Shown here: positions 34,660 through 47,629 of the stretch, in pieces
How positions within the stretch are numbered: position 1 is the first letter of the stretch
Layout of the letters: each line of letters begins with the position of its first letter
NCBI RefSeq assembly: GCF_003672135.1
Contig: NC_039518.1
Span: 1,674,001-1,738,000, forward strand
Direction of reading: 5' to 3'
DNA from: Ooceraea biroi
Taxonomy: Eukaryota; Arthropoda; Insecta; Hymenoptera; Formicidae
DNA length: 64,000 nt
Notes under the pieces: model-generated
Databases searched by the model: none
What the model was told of the DNA's origin: nothing
Seen by the model: only the letters and a program-made list of their open reading frames with translations
Made by a program: the position numbers and the translations under genes

Positions 34660-35755
34660 TTAGGGGTGTGATTTAGTTTTGAGGGTTTTTTTGCTCAAAA
34701 ACGCATGTATTTAAATATGATAATGAATGAATACCTTAATCAAAATATTTTCCTTCGTTTTCTATAACTTTTTCCCATCTTTCTGGCAAGAGATGGATTC
34801 CACCACGATAAAATCACTCTTCTTTTCAGTTGATCCATTCGTCGACGAATTTTCGCACTTCTTCCAAATTATCAAAGTGTGTATCCTCTAAAGCGTGTTG
34901 CATCGACCGGAACAAATAATAATCGCATGGAGCAATGTCCGGAGAAGACTTGCCATTCAAGCTCTAATAGTGTTTGTTTCACTGATAACGCAACGTGAGG
35001 TCGAGCGTTGTCACGAAGAAGAATCACTTTCCGTCGTTTACTCGCAATTGGTGGTCGTTTTTCGTCCAATGCTTGCTTCAACTTGTACAATTGGTGTCGA
35101 TAACGATCAGCCGTGACAGTCTCGTGCGGATTTAACAGCTCATAGTACACTATCCCACCAAATACAGAGCATTACTTTTGAACCGTGAATATTGCGTCTC
35201 GGAGTGGATGTTGATGGTTCGCCTGGATCCACCCATGATTTTCTGCATTTGGGATTATCAAAATAGATCACTTTTCATCCCCAGTAACAATCCGAGACAA
35301 AAGACTCTTCTTTTTTTGCCTGGCGATCAACGAAATGCAAATGTTCAAACGTGGCACTTTCCGATAATTGATGTCGAACCCATTTCCCTTCTTTCTGAAT
35401 TTTTCCCATTTCATGTAAATGTTTGGTAACTGTTGTACGATCAACATTTAATGCTCTGGCAAGTTCTGAAGTGGATTGTGTTGGATTTTCGTCCAATAAT
35501 GCTCGCAAATCTGCATTTTCAAGCGTTCTTTGTCCTTTACATCAGTATCACCACTTTTAAAGCGTCTAAACCAGTATTCACACGTCTTAATTGATGGGGC
35601 AGAATTACCATAAGTTTCCACTTGCTATAATGCTACTAAATGTGATGGATAATGTCAACACCGTAAGAAAGAACAGTTATCGGAAACAGCTATTGGAACA
35701 AACTGACACTACAGCCATCTGTTGCAAAACCCTCAAAACTAAATCACACTCCTAA
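34660..35755 (-). mobile_element. Mariner family A, counterpart of 8813-9888
   Basis: TA at 34658-34659 and 35756-35757. Length 1096 bp: 20 bp longer than its counterpart, from 19 bp (35154-35172) retained after the SKV codons, two extra bases (CGTGGCAC) and one missing base (GATCACTT). Otherwise the same internal deletions. Confidence 0.92.
34872..35508 (-). pseudogene. Mariner family A transposase remnant
   Basis: Open segments at 35275-35508 (second HTH, LARALNVDRTTVTKHLHEMG) and 34872-35150 (YYELL, RDNARPH, shifted C-terminus), separated by the retained WWD-coding 19 bp, which breaks the frame. No start codon and no in-frame third Asp. Confidence 0.8.
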
Positions 35756-36264
35756 TAGATATAATAATTCGAGCGTCTATTTGCAGATTCCGCTTTTTTT
35801 TCTTTTCTCGATTAACAAGAAACCCTGTTTACAATGTGCATGCCGTGCAGGTTCGTGCCCGATATCCGATACCTTGAGACTGTCTCGGTAAACAACGTCC
35901 AAGGAGTTAACGTCGATATTCGTGATATGTGACTGAAATACGTGATGTAGGGTCACCGTGTAGAAGCGGCTGACATTCTTGGCATGCCCGCCGCTTGTAA
36001 TTGCAAATGATGGCAGAAATTACCATTGCAAAGAGACGCCCGCGGCCTTTACCCTTCGTCTGGCTACAGAGAAACACCCGAGACTAGACTACTAACACTA
36101 CTACATGTATATATAAATACTTTTATGTCGCTAGACGAACCTTTGTTTTTGAGGACGCTTATCGTGAATGCAAGCACTGGAAACTGTTTATCGTAAAAAT
36201 ATGGAATCGCGCAGTTACAAAAATTTTATAGAGTCGATCAGTGTGATAAGAATGTGTAGTATAT

Positions 36265-36576
36265 TTAACCCCTTGCCTTAACGATTTTTCCCGCCCTTAC
36301 GTGAGCCAAAGTTGATACTACTTAATTTGCGTATTTGGATAAACGTTTGCCATTTTGCTTATCTATGTTAATTGATCAGCTTCAATACACTTATTTTTAC
36401 AAAAAAAGAAATTAAGTAATTTTATCATTTTAAAATTCAAAGAAAATGAGTGAAGATTCAAGATATTCACATAGCAATCACGTCACACTCGCATAACGAT
36501 ATGAATACAAACTCGTCTTTTTTGGTCTGTAATCTGTAGCGGGAGTGTCACTCGTTATTATAAGGCAAGGGGTTAA
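36265..36576. mobile_element. piggyBac-like MITE, counterpart of 10401-10713
   Basis: TTAA at both ends, inverted termini CCCCTTGCCTTA. One base shorter in an A run than the first copy. Confidence 0.82.
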
Positions 36577-39420
36577 TAAAACGAGCACCTTTTCCTTTCA
36601 GCGTCGGTGAATGAATGCACTCGCGACTGATGATGCGCTTTCATTTACAATGCCGATTCTGTGCGAGCTCAGCGCCTCAACCAGAACTTGGCGATTTGGA
36701 ATCTTCGAGCTCGCAACACGGAAAGTTCACCGTCGAGCGCGTAATTCAGTCCGACACACTTTTGACGACGACGGCAACATTTCCGCCTCCTTCCTTGCGC
36801 TTAAAGGCTTCGCCAGTCGGTTACGGTAATTTCATGCATATCGGAAGCGGGTCTCTCTCCTCTTCTGCCTCTCTCTTTCGCGCCGAGGCGGAGACGAGAA
36901 TAATTCCAAGAGAATATTTCGAGTCGGGTCTCTCAAGAGACTCGCAGAATTTCGCTACAATGTAAAGTCGCTTTTTGGAACAGGCGTCTCTCTTACTAGG
37001 CCAAGTAGCAGCAAAAAGCGAATCGAATCACGTGCGCTGCGCACTACTCCGTAACATTTTTCCTTTTCTTTTAAAAGTTCTCTGTTCGTGGTGGAGTATC
37101 CGAGCCATGAAGCCTTCGAGAGTCGTGTCTGACTTGGCTGGTCGTAAAAGTGTAACGCATCACCCTCCACTTGAGTCCGAGAAACGAGGTGTATACAACG
37201 TAATTTGGTATTTCTTCTATTCTTCGTACATTTGTAATATTAGCCTGCCCCCGACAAATACGAAGCCATTCATCAGCAACGTCTGTTCATTAGTCCCAAT
37301 TGAGACTGCACCCATTTGATCCAACCTGCTCCGTTCGTTTTATTCTGGGCGCATCCGGAACCCTCCCTCGAGAGTTACGTTCGCTACAAATTTGCTAGAA
37401 ATGAGATTCCACTGAAAAGTAATACGGTTTATCTTGCCTCCTGCCAACACACGGCGCAATGTGTACACAATGAAACGCCCCATAAAACGTATGACTTATC
37501 ATTACTGGCTTTACGTCGTCGTTTGGCTCTTCCGATGGCCGAGCTCCAGATCGATTATTTTCCCGTGGCAACGATACTGCTGCCCGTTTGTTTATCGACG
37601 ATACACCCGAGCCGCTATAAATCTCGCCGTTCCGTCCAGAAGCGAATTCTCCGCTGGAAGCAAATCCGTGCACGCGCTCGGCTTTATGACCAAGTCAAGT
37701 CCCGCAATGTGTCGCAGGAATATTACGCCACCCGGTATGCATCAGGCGGCCGCACGAAACCCAAGGCTTTTCTTAGCCGTCGGTCACTGACAAGAACGGG
37801 TGCCGGCCGCGATGACCGGCCGCAAAACCGCGCGCAGCGATCCAACACACATGGAAAATCATGGGATTATTGCCGCGATAATCCCATCGTGCCGACCGAC
37901 CGTCCGGTGGCATGAGGCAGCACGAATCTCCGATATTTCATCAAACTCGGACCGCAGATCGCCGGCGTCCCGAACGTCCATTTTCACTCTCGTCGATGGA
38001 CGCAGAGATATTGCGGAGAGAAATATTTCTCTCCCGCGCGGAAATAAAATTAACGCATAAATAAATCAGAGAGTGCTCGCGCATGTCGCCGCGGGCAATA
38101 AAAAGTAATAAAAAATTTACTCCCTGCACACGCGACGCGCGTCTCAGATCCGTCTCTTCGTCAAGCGCACATTTTATTTTAGACGCTAGCAGGGGATATT
38201 TTTGCCGATCTCGCGCGCGCGCGTGCTTTCTCTCTCCTCCTCTCTCTGTCACCTCTTTTCCGTTCCTTTCACGGGGAGATCGCGTTCGATTTTCTATCGC
38301 TTGATATCACAGAAATGTGCACGTACGAAGCGGCCGTTGTACCCTAAGTCCGCAAAGAACACCCGGCGAGTCTAATCGGATTTCCTCTCGAGATATCGGA
38401 ATTATTGGAAATCCCGAGTGGAGTCAGAAGCGAAACGAGGTGCCAACCGAAGATGATGTTCAATTAATTGGGTACGCGACGGTAGTTATCGGCTGCAAGC
38501 CTCGCTCCGCTTCGTGCCCCGATAAAAGAAACTGTAAAAGCGAGAAAACTTGATCTCTACCGTTCCGTTCTCCGCGCTCCGCAAATGCCGACTCTATTCA
38601 AACCGGCGCGGCTTTCAGTTAGGACATGGCAAGCGCAAGTAATTAAGAGAGAACACTCGTGGCGGAGCATTTATTTATAATTAAATAGAAAATACAACGT
38701 CATGCGGGAAATACCGCTTAAATGTCATGATAGCGTTGTAAAGCACACTGCACGTAATGTACGTGCATGAAATGTAATTTAAAATATTAATTGCACCGTG
38801 AAAGATGTATCATTATGTTCTATACATGTGAGCATTGCGCCAGACGCGAGGGAAAATTTCTGTCGCTATTGATGACACATGAAACTAACGCTTTTTAACG
38901 CTTTTGTGAGAGAAAAAATCGACGACGTGAGTTTGTACTCGCGAAGCGGAGGGTTTAAGAATTAATGCGAGGGAGAAAGAGCAACCCCGCGCCGCGGGGC
39001 GCGGCTGTTCTGAAAGGCCGAGGATTGAAAGCCGTTTTGAAAGCCCCGAAACGTAACAGCGAAAGATGACCATTGAAACTGCCGGCACACACTCTGGCAG
39101 CATTCCAATTCCACAGGAAGGGTCGGGACGCTGCTTCCTGTACGTATACATCGTTTCACACTCCACTCGACCTAGTAATTACGACACCGAGTTCGTGAAT
39201 CCGATGCGTCCAAACTGTCCCCCTGCATCACGCAATGGAAACTCGCGAAACTAGCTGTTGCTTCGATCGTGCTTTCACGGCGATCAATGACGTTTACATC
39301 CGGTAAACCGTACATAAACCCTTTTTGTTTCACCCTCGATGCCACAGTCATGCCCTGCTGGTCGGAACAATAGACCCGGCGATATTTTCACCTCATTTTG
39401 CGAATGCATGGAAATTCAGA

Positions 39421-41047
39421 TTGTGAAAGACTTTAGATTGACCGGAAAGTCCATGCGGATCTTTTTAGCAAAACTTTCAGAATTAAGAATTTTAACGAAT
39501 TAATTTACAGCCGAAAATTGGAAAATGCGATTCCGCGAGGCGTGACGAGTCGCAGCTTGAGAACTCCTTCGATCGTGAACAACCATTTCGAGGAAAGTAA
39601 CGTGCGATTGACAGATGACAAGATCGATTTGGTATCTTTAGAAACGAAGAATAGTTTGCAAACGAAAACGATCACGTGAAAGGTCACACGTAAACCTTTT
39701 CTGTTTCATTCCTAACTTCGAGTTACAGTCATGCCTTGATGGTCGGAATAATAGCTTTGACGATATTTTGTGGAAATTCAGATGAAGATTTTGCGAAAGA
39801 CTTTAGATTGACCGGAAAGTCCGTGCGGATCTTTTTAGCAAACTTCCAAGGCAAAACTTCGTATTAAGAATTAACGAATTAATTTTAATACATCCGGAAA
39901 TTGGACGTTGAGATTCCGCGAGGCGTGACGACTAGCAGCACGAGAACTCCTTCGATCGTGAACAACCATTTCGAGGACAGTAACGCGCGATTGACAGACG
40001 ACAAGATCGATTCGGTATCTTTAGAAACGAAGAATAGTTCGTAAACGAAACCGAGCACGTGAACGGTCACACGTAAACCCTTTTCTATTTTGTTCCTAAC
40101 TTCAAGTTACGGTCGATGGTCGATGGAATAATATCGGTTTTGCCGATATTTTGTGAACGTATCGAAATTCAGATGACGATTTTGCGAAAGAATGTAGATT
40201 GACCGGAAAGTCCGTGCGGATCTTTTTAGCAAAATTCCAAGGCAAAACTTCGTATTAAGAATTAACGAATTAATTTTAATACATCCGGAAATTGGACGTT
40301 GTGATTCCGCGAGGCGTGACGACTCGCAGCACGAGAACTCCTTCGATCGTGAACAACCATTTCGAGGACAGTAACGCGCGATTGACAGACGACAAGATCG
40401 ATTCGGTATCTTTAGAAACGAAGAATAGTTCGTAAACGAAACCGAGCACGTGAACGGTCACACGTAAACCCTTTTCTATTTTGTTCCTAACTTCAAGTTA
40501 CGGTCGATGGTCGATGGAATAATATCGGTTTTGCCGATATTTTGTGAACGTATCGAAATTCAGATGACGATTTTGCGAAAGAATGTAGATTGACCGGAAA
40601 GTCCGTGCGGATCTTTTTAGCAAAATTCCAAGGCAAAACTTCGTATTAAGAATTAACGAATTAATTTTAATACATCCGGAAATTGGACGTTGAGATTCCG
40701 CGAGGCGTGACGACTAGCAGCACGAGAACTCCTTCGATCGTGAACAACCATTTCGAGGACAGTAACGCGCGATTGACAGACGACAAGATCGATTCGGTAT
40801 CTTTAGAAACGAAGAATAGTTCGTAAACGAAACCGAGCACGTGAACGGTCACACGTAAACCCTTTTCTATTTTGTTCCTAACTTCAAGTTACGGTCGATG
40901 GTCGATGGAATAATATCGGTTTTGCCGATATTTTGTGAACGTATCGAAATTCAGATGACGATTTTGCGAAAGAATGTAGATTGACCGGAAAGTCCGTGCG
41001 GATCTTTTTAGCAAACTTCCAAGGCAAAACTTCGTATTAAGAATTAA
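39421..41047. repeat. Long-unit tandem repeat, copy 2 (one 370-bp and three 391-bp units)
   Basis: CCGGAAAGTC at 39442, 39812, 40203, 40594 and 40985, giving spacings of 370, 391, 391 and 391. The three 391-bp units are nearly identical. This is two units more than the first block (13561-14405) and explains the 782-bp offset change between blocks. Confidence 0.9.
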
Positions 41048-42329
41048 GATCCAGCGGAGGCGAGATACTTTATTCAGTGGCTGGTAGCACTTTGTTGGTC
41101 ACTGAACAACTTGAGAAATGTGAGCAAAAAAATTGAACATACATTTTCATTAGACACCCAAGGTAAAGTAACACTCGTAACATGCAACTTTAGTATCTCG
41201 AGTGTTTTGTTCGAGCAACTTCTTCCGTAACAAAAGGCACTTTTGGCAACTCGAGCCGGCAACTCGTAGCAGCAAAGAATCCCATTACTCCCATAACAGG
41301 ATTTCCATGCTTTTAACGGTCGAAAAATTTAGAGAGCGCTTAAGCGCGAGCTGTGCATTATGATACAAAAATATAATTACCGTTACACTTCACGGTACAC
41401 GTGCGGTCCTCGAAAAAGTGGAGATACATGTCAATTGCTACAGCGCCCCAGAAGTGATTTTAAAATGTCATTAACGCGACCGTCCATTATATCGAAATTA
41501 TAATTGTCCATCCTCTCGCATGTGTCCTCCCGTTCATTGCGCGATGATCGACAGAATTAAAATCTACCAACCTAAGCTTTGGATATATCTATCCGAAAGA
41601 GCGAGGCTATAAATAATCGAACTATGTCTCCATTTACCGGATAATAGCAATCAAACTGAAGCAGAAACAAAACTATTTTTTACTGATCGCAAGAAGTTGG
41701 AGTATCCTGTAAATTATTGAATTATACCGGAAGTACCACCGCGTAGTTTTACACGATCCGCAAGTAAATGTATTAGCCATGCCGTGTATACGTATTTCCA
41801 CGGGGCGGACCGAGTTATCCGGTACGTGACTACCGGGATGGTTTTCCGAGTGTTATCTCGATTGATTGATATGTTTCTTTAGCAGGGGCACGTGCGGCGG
41901 TTCCCACGACGAAAACTGTACGTAAACTTCCGCGCGATTTATGCTGCATGCGATAATCTGTGAACCGTGCGAGATACTTTGTGCAACACTTGGAAATCTC
42001 AGGGACGCGATCCGGAGCTCGCGAAGCGAAAAAGAATTCGCGGGAGTGCAGCCCTTGTGCAGCCCGTCTCTTGTCAGTCTCGATCGCGCACGCACACAAA
42101 GGCAAATAAACGCAGGAATACTATGCGCGTATTACGTTCCGCTGCTATCACTTTTAGTGCATCTGAAAGGTCAAGCTATGAACACGGTTCATAACATCTG
42201 TGCATTGTCGACGATTTATACCGTATAAAAGGGGCCATATAAAACGCCTTATAAAAGAACGTGCTCTTTGATCTCTTTGATCTGTGCGGAAATATATTTC
42301 GAGATGGTAGTTATGAAATAGGGAATATA

Positions 42330-43434
42330 TTAGGGGTGTGATTTAGTTTTAAGGGTTTTTTTTGCTCAAAACGCATGTATTTAAATATGATAATGAATGA
42401 ATACCTTAATCAAAATATTTTCCTTCCTTTTCTATAACTTTTTCCCATCTTTCTGGCAAGAGATGGATTCCACCACAATAAAATCACTCTTCTTTTCAGT
42501 TGATCCATTCGTCGACGAATTTTCGCACTTCTTCCAAATTATCAAAGCGTGTATCCTCTAAAGCGTGTTGCATCGACCGGAACAAATAATAATCCCATGG
42601 AGCAATGTCCGGGGAAGATTTGCCATTCAAGCTCTAATAGTGTTTCTTTCACTGATAACGCAACGTGAGGTCGAGCGTTGTCACGAAGAAGAATCACTTT
42701 CCGTCGTTTGCTCGCAATTGGTGGTCGTTTTTCGTCCAATGCTTGCTTCAACTTGTACAATTGGTGTCGATAACGATCAGTCGTGACAGTCTCGTGCGGA
42801 TTTAACAGCTCATAGTACACTATTACTTTTGAACCGTGAATATTGCGTCTCGGAGTGGATGTTGATGGTTCGCCTGGATCCACCCATGATTTTCTGCGTT
42901 TCGGATTATCAAAATAGATCCACTTTTCATCCCCAGTAACAATCCGAGACGAAAGACTCTTCTTTTTTTGCCTGCCGATCAACGAAATGCAAATGTTCAA
43001 CCGGTTCGCAATGGCACTTTCCGATAATTGATGTCGAACCCATTTCCCTTCCTTCTGAATTTTTCCCATTTTATGTAAATGTTTGGTAACTGTTGTACGA
43101 TCAACATTTAATGCTCTGGCAAGTTCTGAAGTGGATCGTGTTGGATTTTCGTCGAATAATGCTTGCAAATCTGCATTTTCAAGCTTTCTTGGTTGTCCCG
43201 AGCGTTCTTTGTCCTTCACATCAGTATGACCACTTTTAAAGCGTCTAAACCAGTATTCACACGTCTTAATTGATGGGGCAGAATCACCATAAGTTTCCAC
43301 TTGCTATAATGCTACTAAATGTCATGGATAATGTCAACACCGTAAGAAAGAACAGTTATCGGAAACAGCTATTGGAACAAACTGACACTACAGCCATCTG
43401 TTGCAAAACCCTCAAAACTAAATCACAATCCTAA
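42330..43434 (-). mobile_element. Mariner family A, counterpart of 15687-16794
   Basis: TA at 42328-42329 and 43435-43436, length 1105 bp, same insertion site as in block 1. The transposase 5' part differs from its counterpart in clustered positions and matches other family A copies there. Confidence 0.93.
42542..43300 (-). pseudogene. Mariner family A transposase, 252-codon open remnant
   Basis: Same domain content as 15899-16660: HTH, WVRHQL, TGDEKW, RDNARPH, in-frame loss of the WWD region, third Asp out of frame, missing first 29 residues. It begins METYGDSAPSIKTC and reads ALFDEN where the counterpart reads ALLHEN. Confidence 0.85.
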
Positions 43435-43452
43435 TATATATGTATTATATAT

Positions 43453-44529
43453 ACAGGGTGGCCCGTTTTAATTTATACAGTCGATTTTTTAAAACACTAA
43501 AAGAGATACGAAAAAATGTTTCAGACAAACATGTCACGATTTCGGGGGGACATAAGATGATACCATTGGTTTGACCTTGAATAGTCGTTTGAAGGTCACG
43601 CGAAGATCACCCTCAATTTCTTAAATTGAAACCCCAACTTTTTATTGCAGATTCTTATTCTCCATCGAAAAGTAAGTAACTTTTGTCTGAAACAGTTTTC
43701 CGAAAAATGTCATCTTATGTCCTTAAAATGATCTTCAAGATGAGTTTTGAGGACATTTTAAGGACATAAGATGACATTTTTCTGAAAAATGTTTCAGACA
43801 AAAGTTGCATGTTTTCTCGCGTAGAATCCGAATCCGTAATAAAAAATACCATGTCTCATTAAAAAAACATTTCAGACCGGAAGTTAGAATTGCGATAAAC
43901 AATGACCCGTCTAGTTGTATCCACATTCTCTGTCGTGTATGGAGATCAACGTTCGAACAGTGTATTGTCGAATATCGACAATGTCAAACGTGATTACGTA
44001 AATCGGTATTCGACAATACACTGTTCGAACGTTGATCTCCATACACGACAGAGAATGTGGATACAACTAGACGGGTCATTGTTTATCGAAATTCTAACTT
44101 CCGGTCTGAAATGTTTTTTTAATGAGACATGGTATTTTTTATTACGGATTCGGATTCTACGCGAGAAAACATGCAACTTTTGTCTGAAACATTTTTCCGA
44201 AAAATGTCATCTCATGTCCTTAAAATGTCCTCAAAACTCATCTTGAAGATCATTTTAAGGACATAAGATGACATTTTTCGGAAAAATGTTTCAGACAAAA
44301 GTTACTTACTTTTCGATGGAGAATAAGAATCTGCAATAAAAAGTTGGGGTTTCAATTTAAGAAATTGAAGGTGATCTTCGTGTGACCTTCAAACGACTAT
44401 TCAAGGTCAAACCAATGGTATCATCTTATGTCCCCCTCGAAATCGTGACATGTCTGTCTGAAACATTTTTTCGTATCTCTTTTAGTTTTTTAAAAAATCG
44501 ACTGTATAAATTAAAATGGGCCACCCTGT
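43453..44529. mobile_element. Foldback element, counterpart of 16813-17889
   Basis: Same long inverted repeat structure and termini; a few substitutions (GGCCCGTTTT at the left end, CCCTCAATTT near 43610). Confidence 0.88.
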
Positions 44530-44592
44530 ATATTTACTCTTCCTCAAATATCAAATTATAATCTCTCATCATCAGAATTCTTTCTGTTTCAG

Positions 44593-44621
44593 TCCGAGAG
44601 ATTTCGAGCACCACCGACGAC
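44593..44621 (+). CDS. Candidate 29-nt microexon, copy 2
   Basis: Same acceptor and donor as 17953-17981. One substitution (GATGAC to GACGAC) leaves the splice signals intact. Weak candidate. Confidence 0.2.
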
Positions 44622-45031
44622 GTAAGTCTTGCCGAATTGCGAAGCTCATCAAGAACCCATGAAGCATAGCTGTGAGAATGGAGCACCTGATAAGAATAAA
44701 CGATTCAGTCAATCGTGAGAAGAAAGAAGATTCAAAAGACAAATTTATGACTCGTTCTTTCTTCATCATTACGCGAGAAATGGAGGAATAAAAGATTGAC
44801 TCGAACTCGATTTCTTTCGAGTAAACGTTATTGACATTGTGAAAAAGCAATTATTCTTAGTCGTGCGCAGTGCATTAAGGGAAGGAGGTGACGCATTAAT
44901 AGGGCAAAAGACCACGAAGAAAGAGGACGATAGTGCCGACGAAGAAGAGGAAGGAACGTCACGTCGCGCGGTACCCAGCGGCAAGTCGCATGGGGAGTCG
45001 CAACGCTTAGCTGACTGGAAAAGAAGAAATC

Positions 45032-45679
45032 ATGCGTCCCCTGACGGCGGTCGACATCGATACCGAACCCGCACGCAGCAACGAGGATGTATCGCTGGAC
45101 AGCGATGTTGGCTCGCGCGGATTCGAGAAGTGCGGCGGCAGCGGTTGCAGCAGCAGTGGAAGCAACGGAATCCGCGACATTATCAGCAACACCTGCGGCC
45201 ACCACTGCGATCATCATCACGGCGACGAGGGCAACGATAGCGACGCCAATTTCTGGGCATGTACGTCTTCTATCCGGCGGACGAACTTCTGCGTATCTAT
45301 GAGAACCCGATTCGAGAGTCATTGACTGTCGACGCGACGATAAACGCCGACTACGAGGAGACGGAAGATCAGCAATATTATCAGCAGCAGCAGCGAATTA
45401 TCTCTACGAACGACGCGCGTAAACGCAAGAAGGAGAAAAAGCGAGAGACTGGTCAGACAGCGGCCAGCAGGAGGCAAACCGTGCGCAACGCCGGCATCAA
45501 CGGCATCGGTAAGAGAGAAGGACGACGTTGCGAGGAGCAGCACGCCGGGACTATGCAAAATAATCGTGCTTCCGGCTCCGAAGAAGCCGCCAATCATCCC
45601 CTCAAGGATCTCACGCAGCCGAGTCTCAACGAGTCGCTTAAGCAGCACAATGGCGTCGCGCTCAAGCTCGTGCAGACGG
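45032..45679 (+). CDS. Candidate coding exon(s) of an unrecognised host gene, copy 2
   Basis: I found no difference from 18392-19039, including the frame change at 45258-45259 and the donor GGTGAGT at 45680. Identity of the two copies is uninformative about selection because the surrounding non-coding DNA is also nearly identical. Confidence 0.35.
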
Positions 45680-46353
45680 GTGAGTACGCCTTTTATCTCT
45701 GTGATTCTTCTTCAGGCGCCTCACGTGGTCCAATTGCTGGATTGCTAGGTCGCCGCGATAGTATCCGCGGCAATAGTTGTCGCGCAGTTCCATCCGACGC
45801 GTCGCGACGACCGCGCAATGTAAAAGCTGAAAAATTAGCTCGGCTGGCCGACAATTTAAATTACCCGTGTACACGACATGCAAGTATAATCGCATATGTA
45901 ACTTGCGGTGTTGGCAACCTCGAACTTGTACGCGAGTTAGCGTATTACGTATCTCCGCTTGGCGGAAGTTTAATAGCTGTCGAGCGGAAGAAGATGGCTC
46001 AAGTCCATGTTGATGATGCAAAAGATAACATAATAGCATAGCATAATTGATAACATAGTAACATAATAATAGACATAATTAATAGTAACATATATAATAA
46101 TTTAACTTCCCAAATTAATATATTAATTAATTATTAATCATTACTTTGGGAAATATCAATATCGAGATGCGTAAGTGATTAACTACGTGCCACAATTTTT
46201 TCATGATCCATATTAAATACTTGGAAACTAAACTCGCATTAAAATTCCTTTAGTTTACAGCTAAAGTTTATTTAACAAAAATTATACGAAGAATATAAAG
46301 TTTTCCTATCAATTTGTCCTCCTGAGGCTTACCTCAGAAAAAAAGATCATTTA

Positions 46354-47629
46354 TTGGGTTGGCCAAAAAGTAATTGCGTTTTTTTCCAATAGATGGACAT
46401 ACATGTCTTGAAATGTAACTAACTTCATTCTAAACCGCAAATTCATTATGTAGGTTAACAACTCACAGTTCAAGCTTGTTTTACAAAAAGAAAGTACACG
46501 ATTTCGTTAACAATTGTTTCTTTGCCGTCGATTTCAAAATGGAAAATCAAAAAGAACATTTTCCTCATATTTTGTTTTATTACTTCCGAAAAGGGAAAAA
46601 CGCTGTGCAAGCTCATAAAAAGTTATGTCATGTATATGGCGAAGATGCTTTAAAACTGCGGCAGTGTCAAAATTGGTTTACTAAATTTCGATCTGCAGAT
46701 TTTAATGTGAAAGATGCACCACGCTCAGGAAGGCCAATCGAAATTGACGATGGCAAAATAAAGGCACTGATCGATTCGAATCGGCGTTTAACGACACGAG
46801 AGATTGCTGAAAATCTTAACATATCGAAATCGAGTGTTGAAAACCATTCAAAACGACTTGGATACATTAGTAAGCTCGATATTTGGGTACCACATGAGCT
46901 CAAAGAAATTCATCTCACTAAGCGTATTGACATCTGCGATTCTCTTTTGAAACGTGAGGAAAATGATCGATTTTTGAAACGTATGATAACAGGCGACGAA
47001 AAATCGATCGTCTACAACAACGTCAAACGAAAAAGATGGTGGAGCAAGCGTGATGAACCTGCTGAAAGCACTTGAAAAGCAGATATTCACCAAAGAAAGA
47101 TTATGCTGTCAGTCTGGTGGGACTGTGTATTTTGAGCTGCTTGCAAGGAATCAAACCATTAATTCAGACGTATACTGTCGTCAACTGGATAAATTAAATG
47201 ATGCCATCGAACAGAAACGTCGAGAATTGGTGAATCGCAAAGGTGTTGTGTTTCACCATGATAACGCTAGACCACGTACAAGTTTGGTCACTCGTGAAAA
47301 ATTGTTGCAGCTTGGATAGGACGTGTTACCACATCCACCATATTCGCCAGACCTGGCACCATCAGATTACCATTTGTTTCGTTCTTTGCAAAACGCCTTG
47401 AATGGTAAAACCTTTACTGCTGACGGGGATATGAAATCGTTGTTGGAATTGTTTTTTGCTGAAAAAGATAAGAACTTTTTTGAGCGCGGAATCATGAAGT
47501 TGCCTGAAAAATGGCAAAAGATAATCAAACAAAATGGACAATACATTGTTTAATAAAGTTTTTGTTTCCCATGAAAAATTCGCCTTTTATTTATATAAAA
47601 AAATCGCAATTACTTTTTGGCCAACCCAA
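46354..47629 (+). mobile_element. Mariner family B, counterpart of 19714-20988
   Basis: TIRs TTGGGTTGGCC and GGCCAACCCAA, TA at 46352-46353 and 47630-47631, 1276 bp. It shares the TGA stop and the 11-bp loss with copy 1 but has its own lesions. Confidence 0.93.
46539..47553 (+). pseudogene. Mariner family B transposase, copy 2
   Basis: As 19899-20912, with differences that matter: TGDEKW is TGDEKS; the base missing near 20689 is present here, so HPPYSPDLAPSDYHLF (third Asp) is in frame with HHDNARPR. However, TGG is mutated to the stop TAG at 47317-47319 between them. Inactive. Confidence 0.88.
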
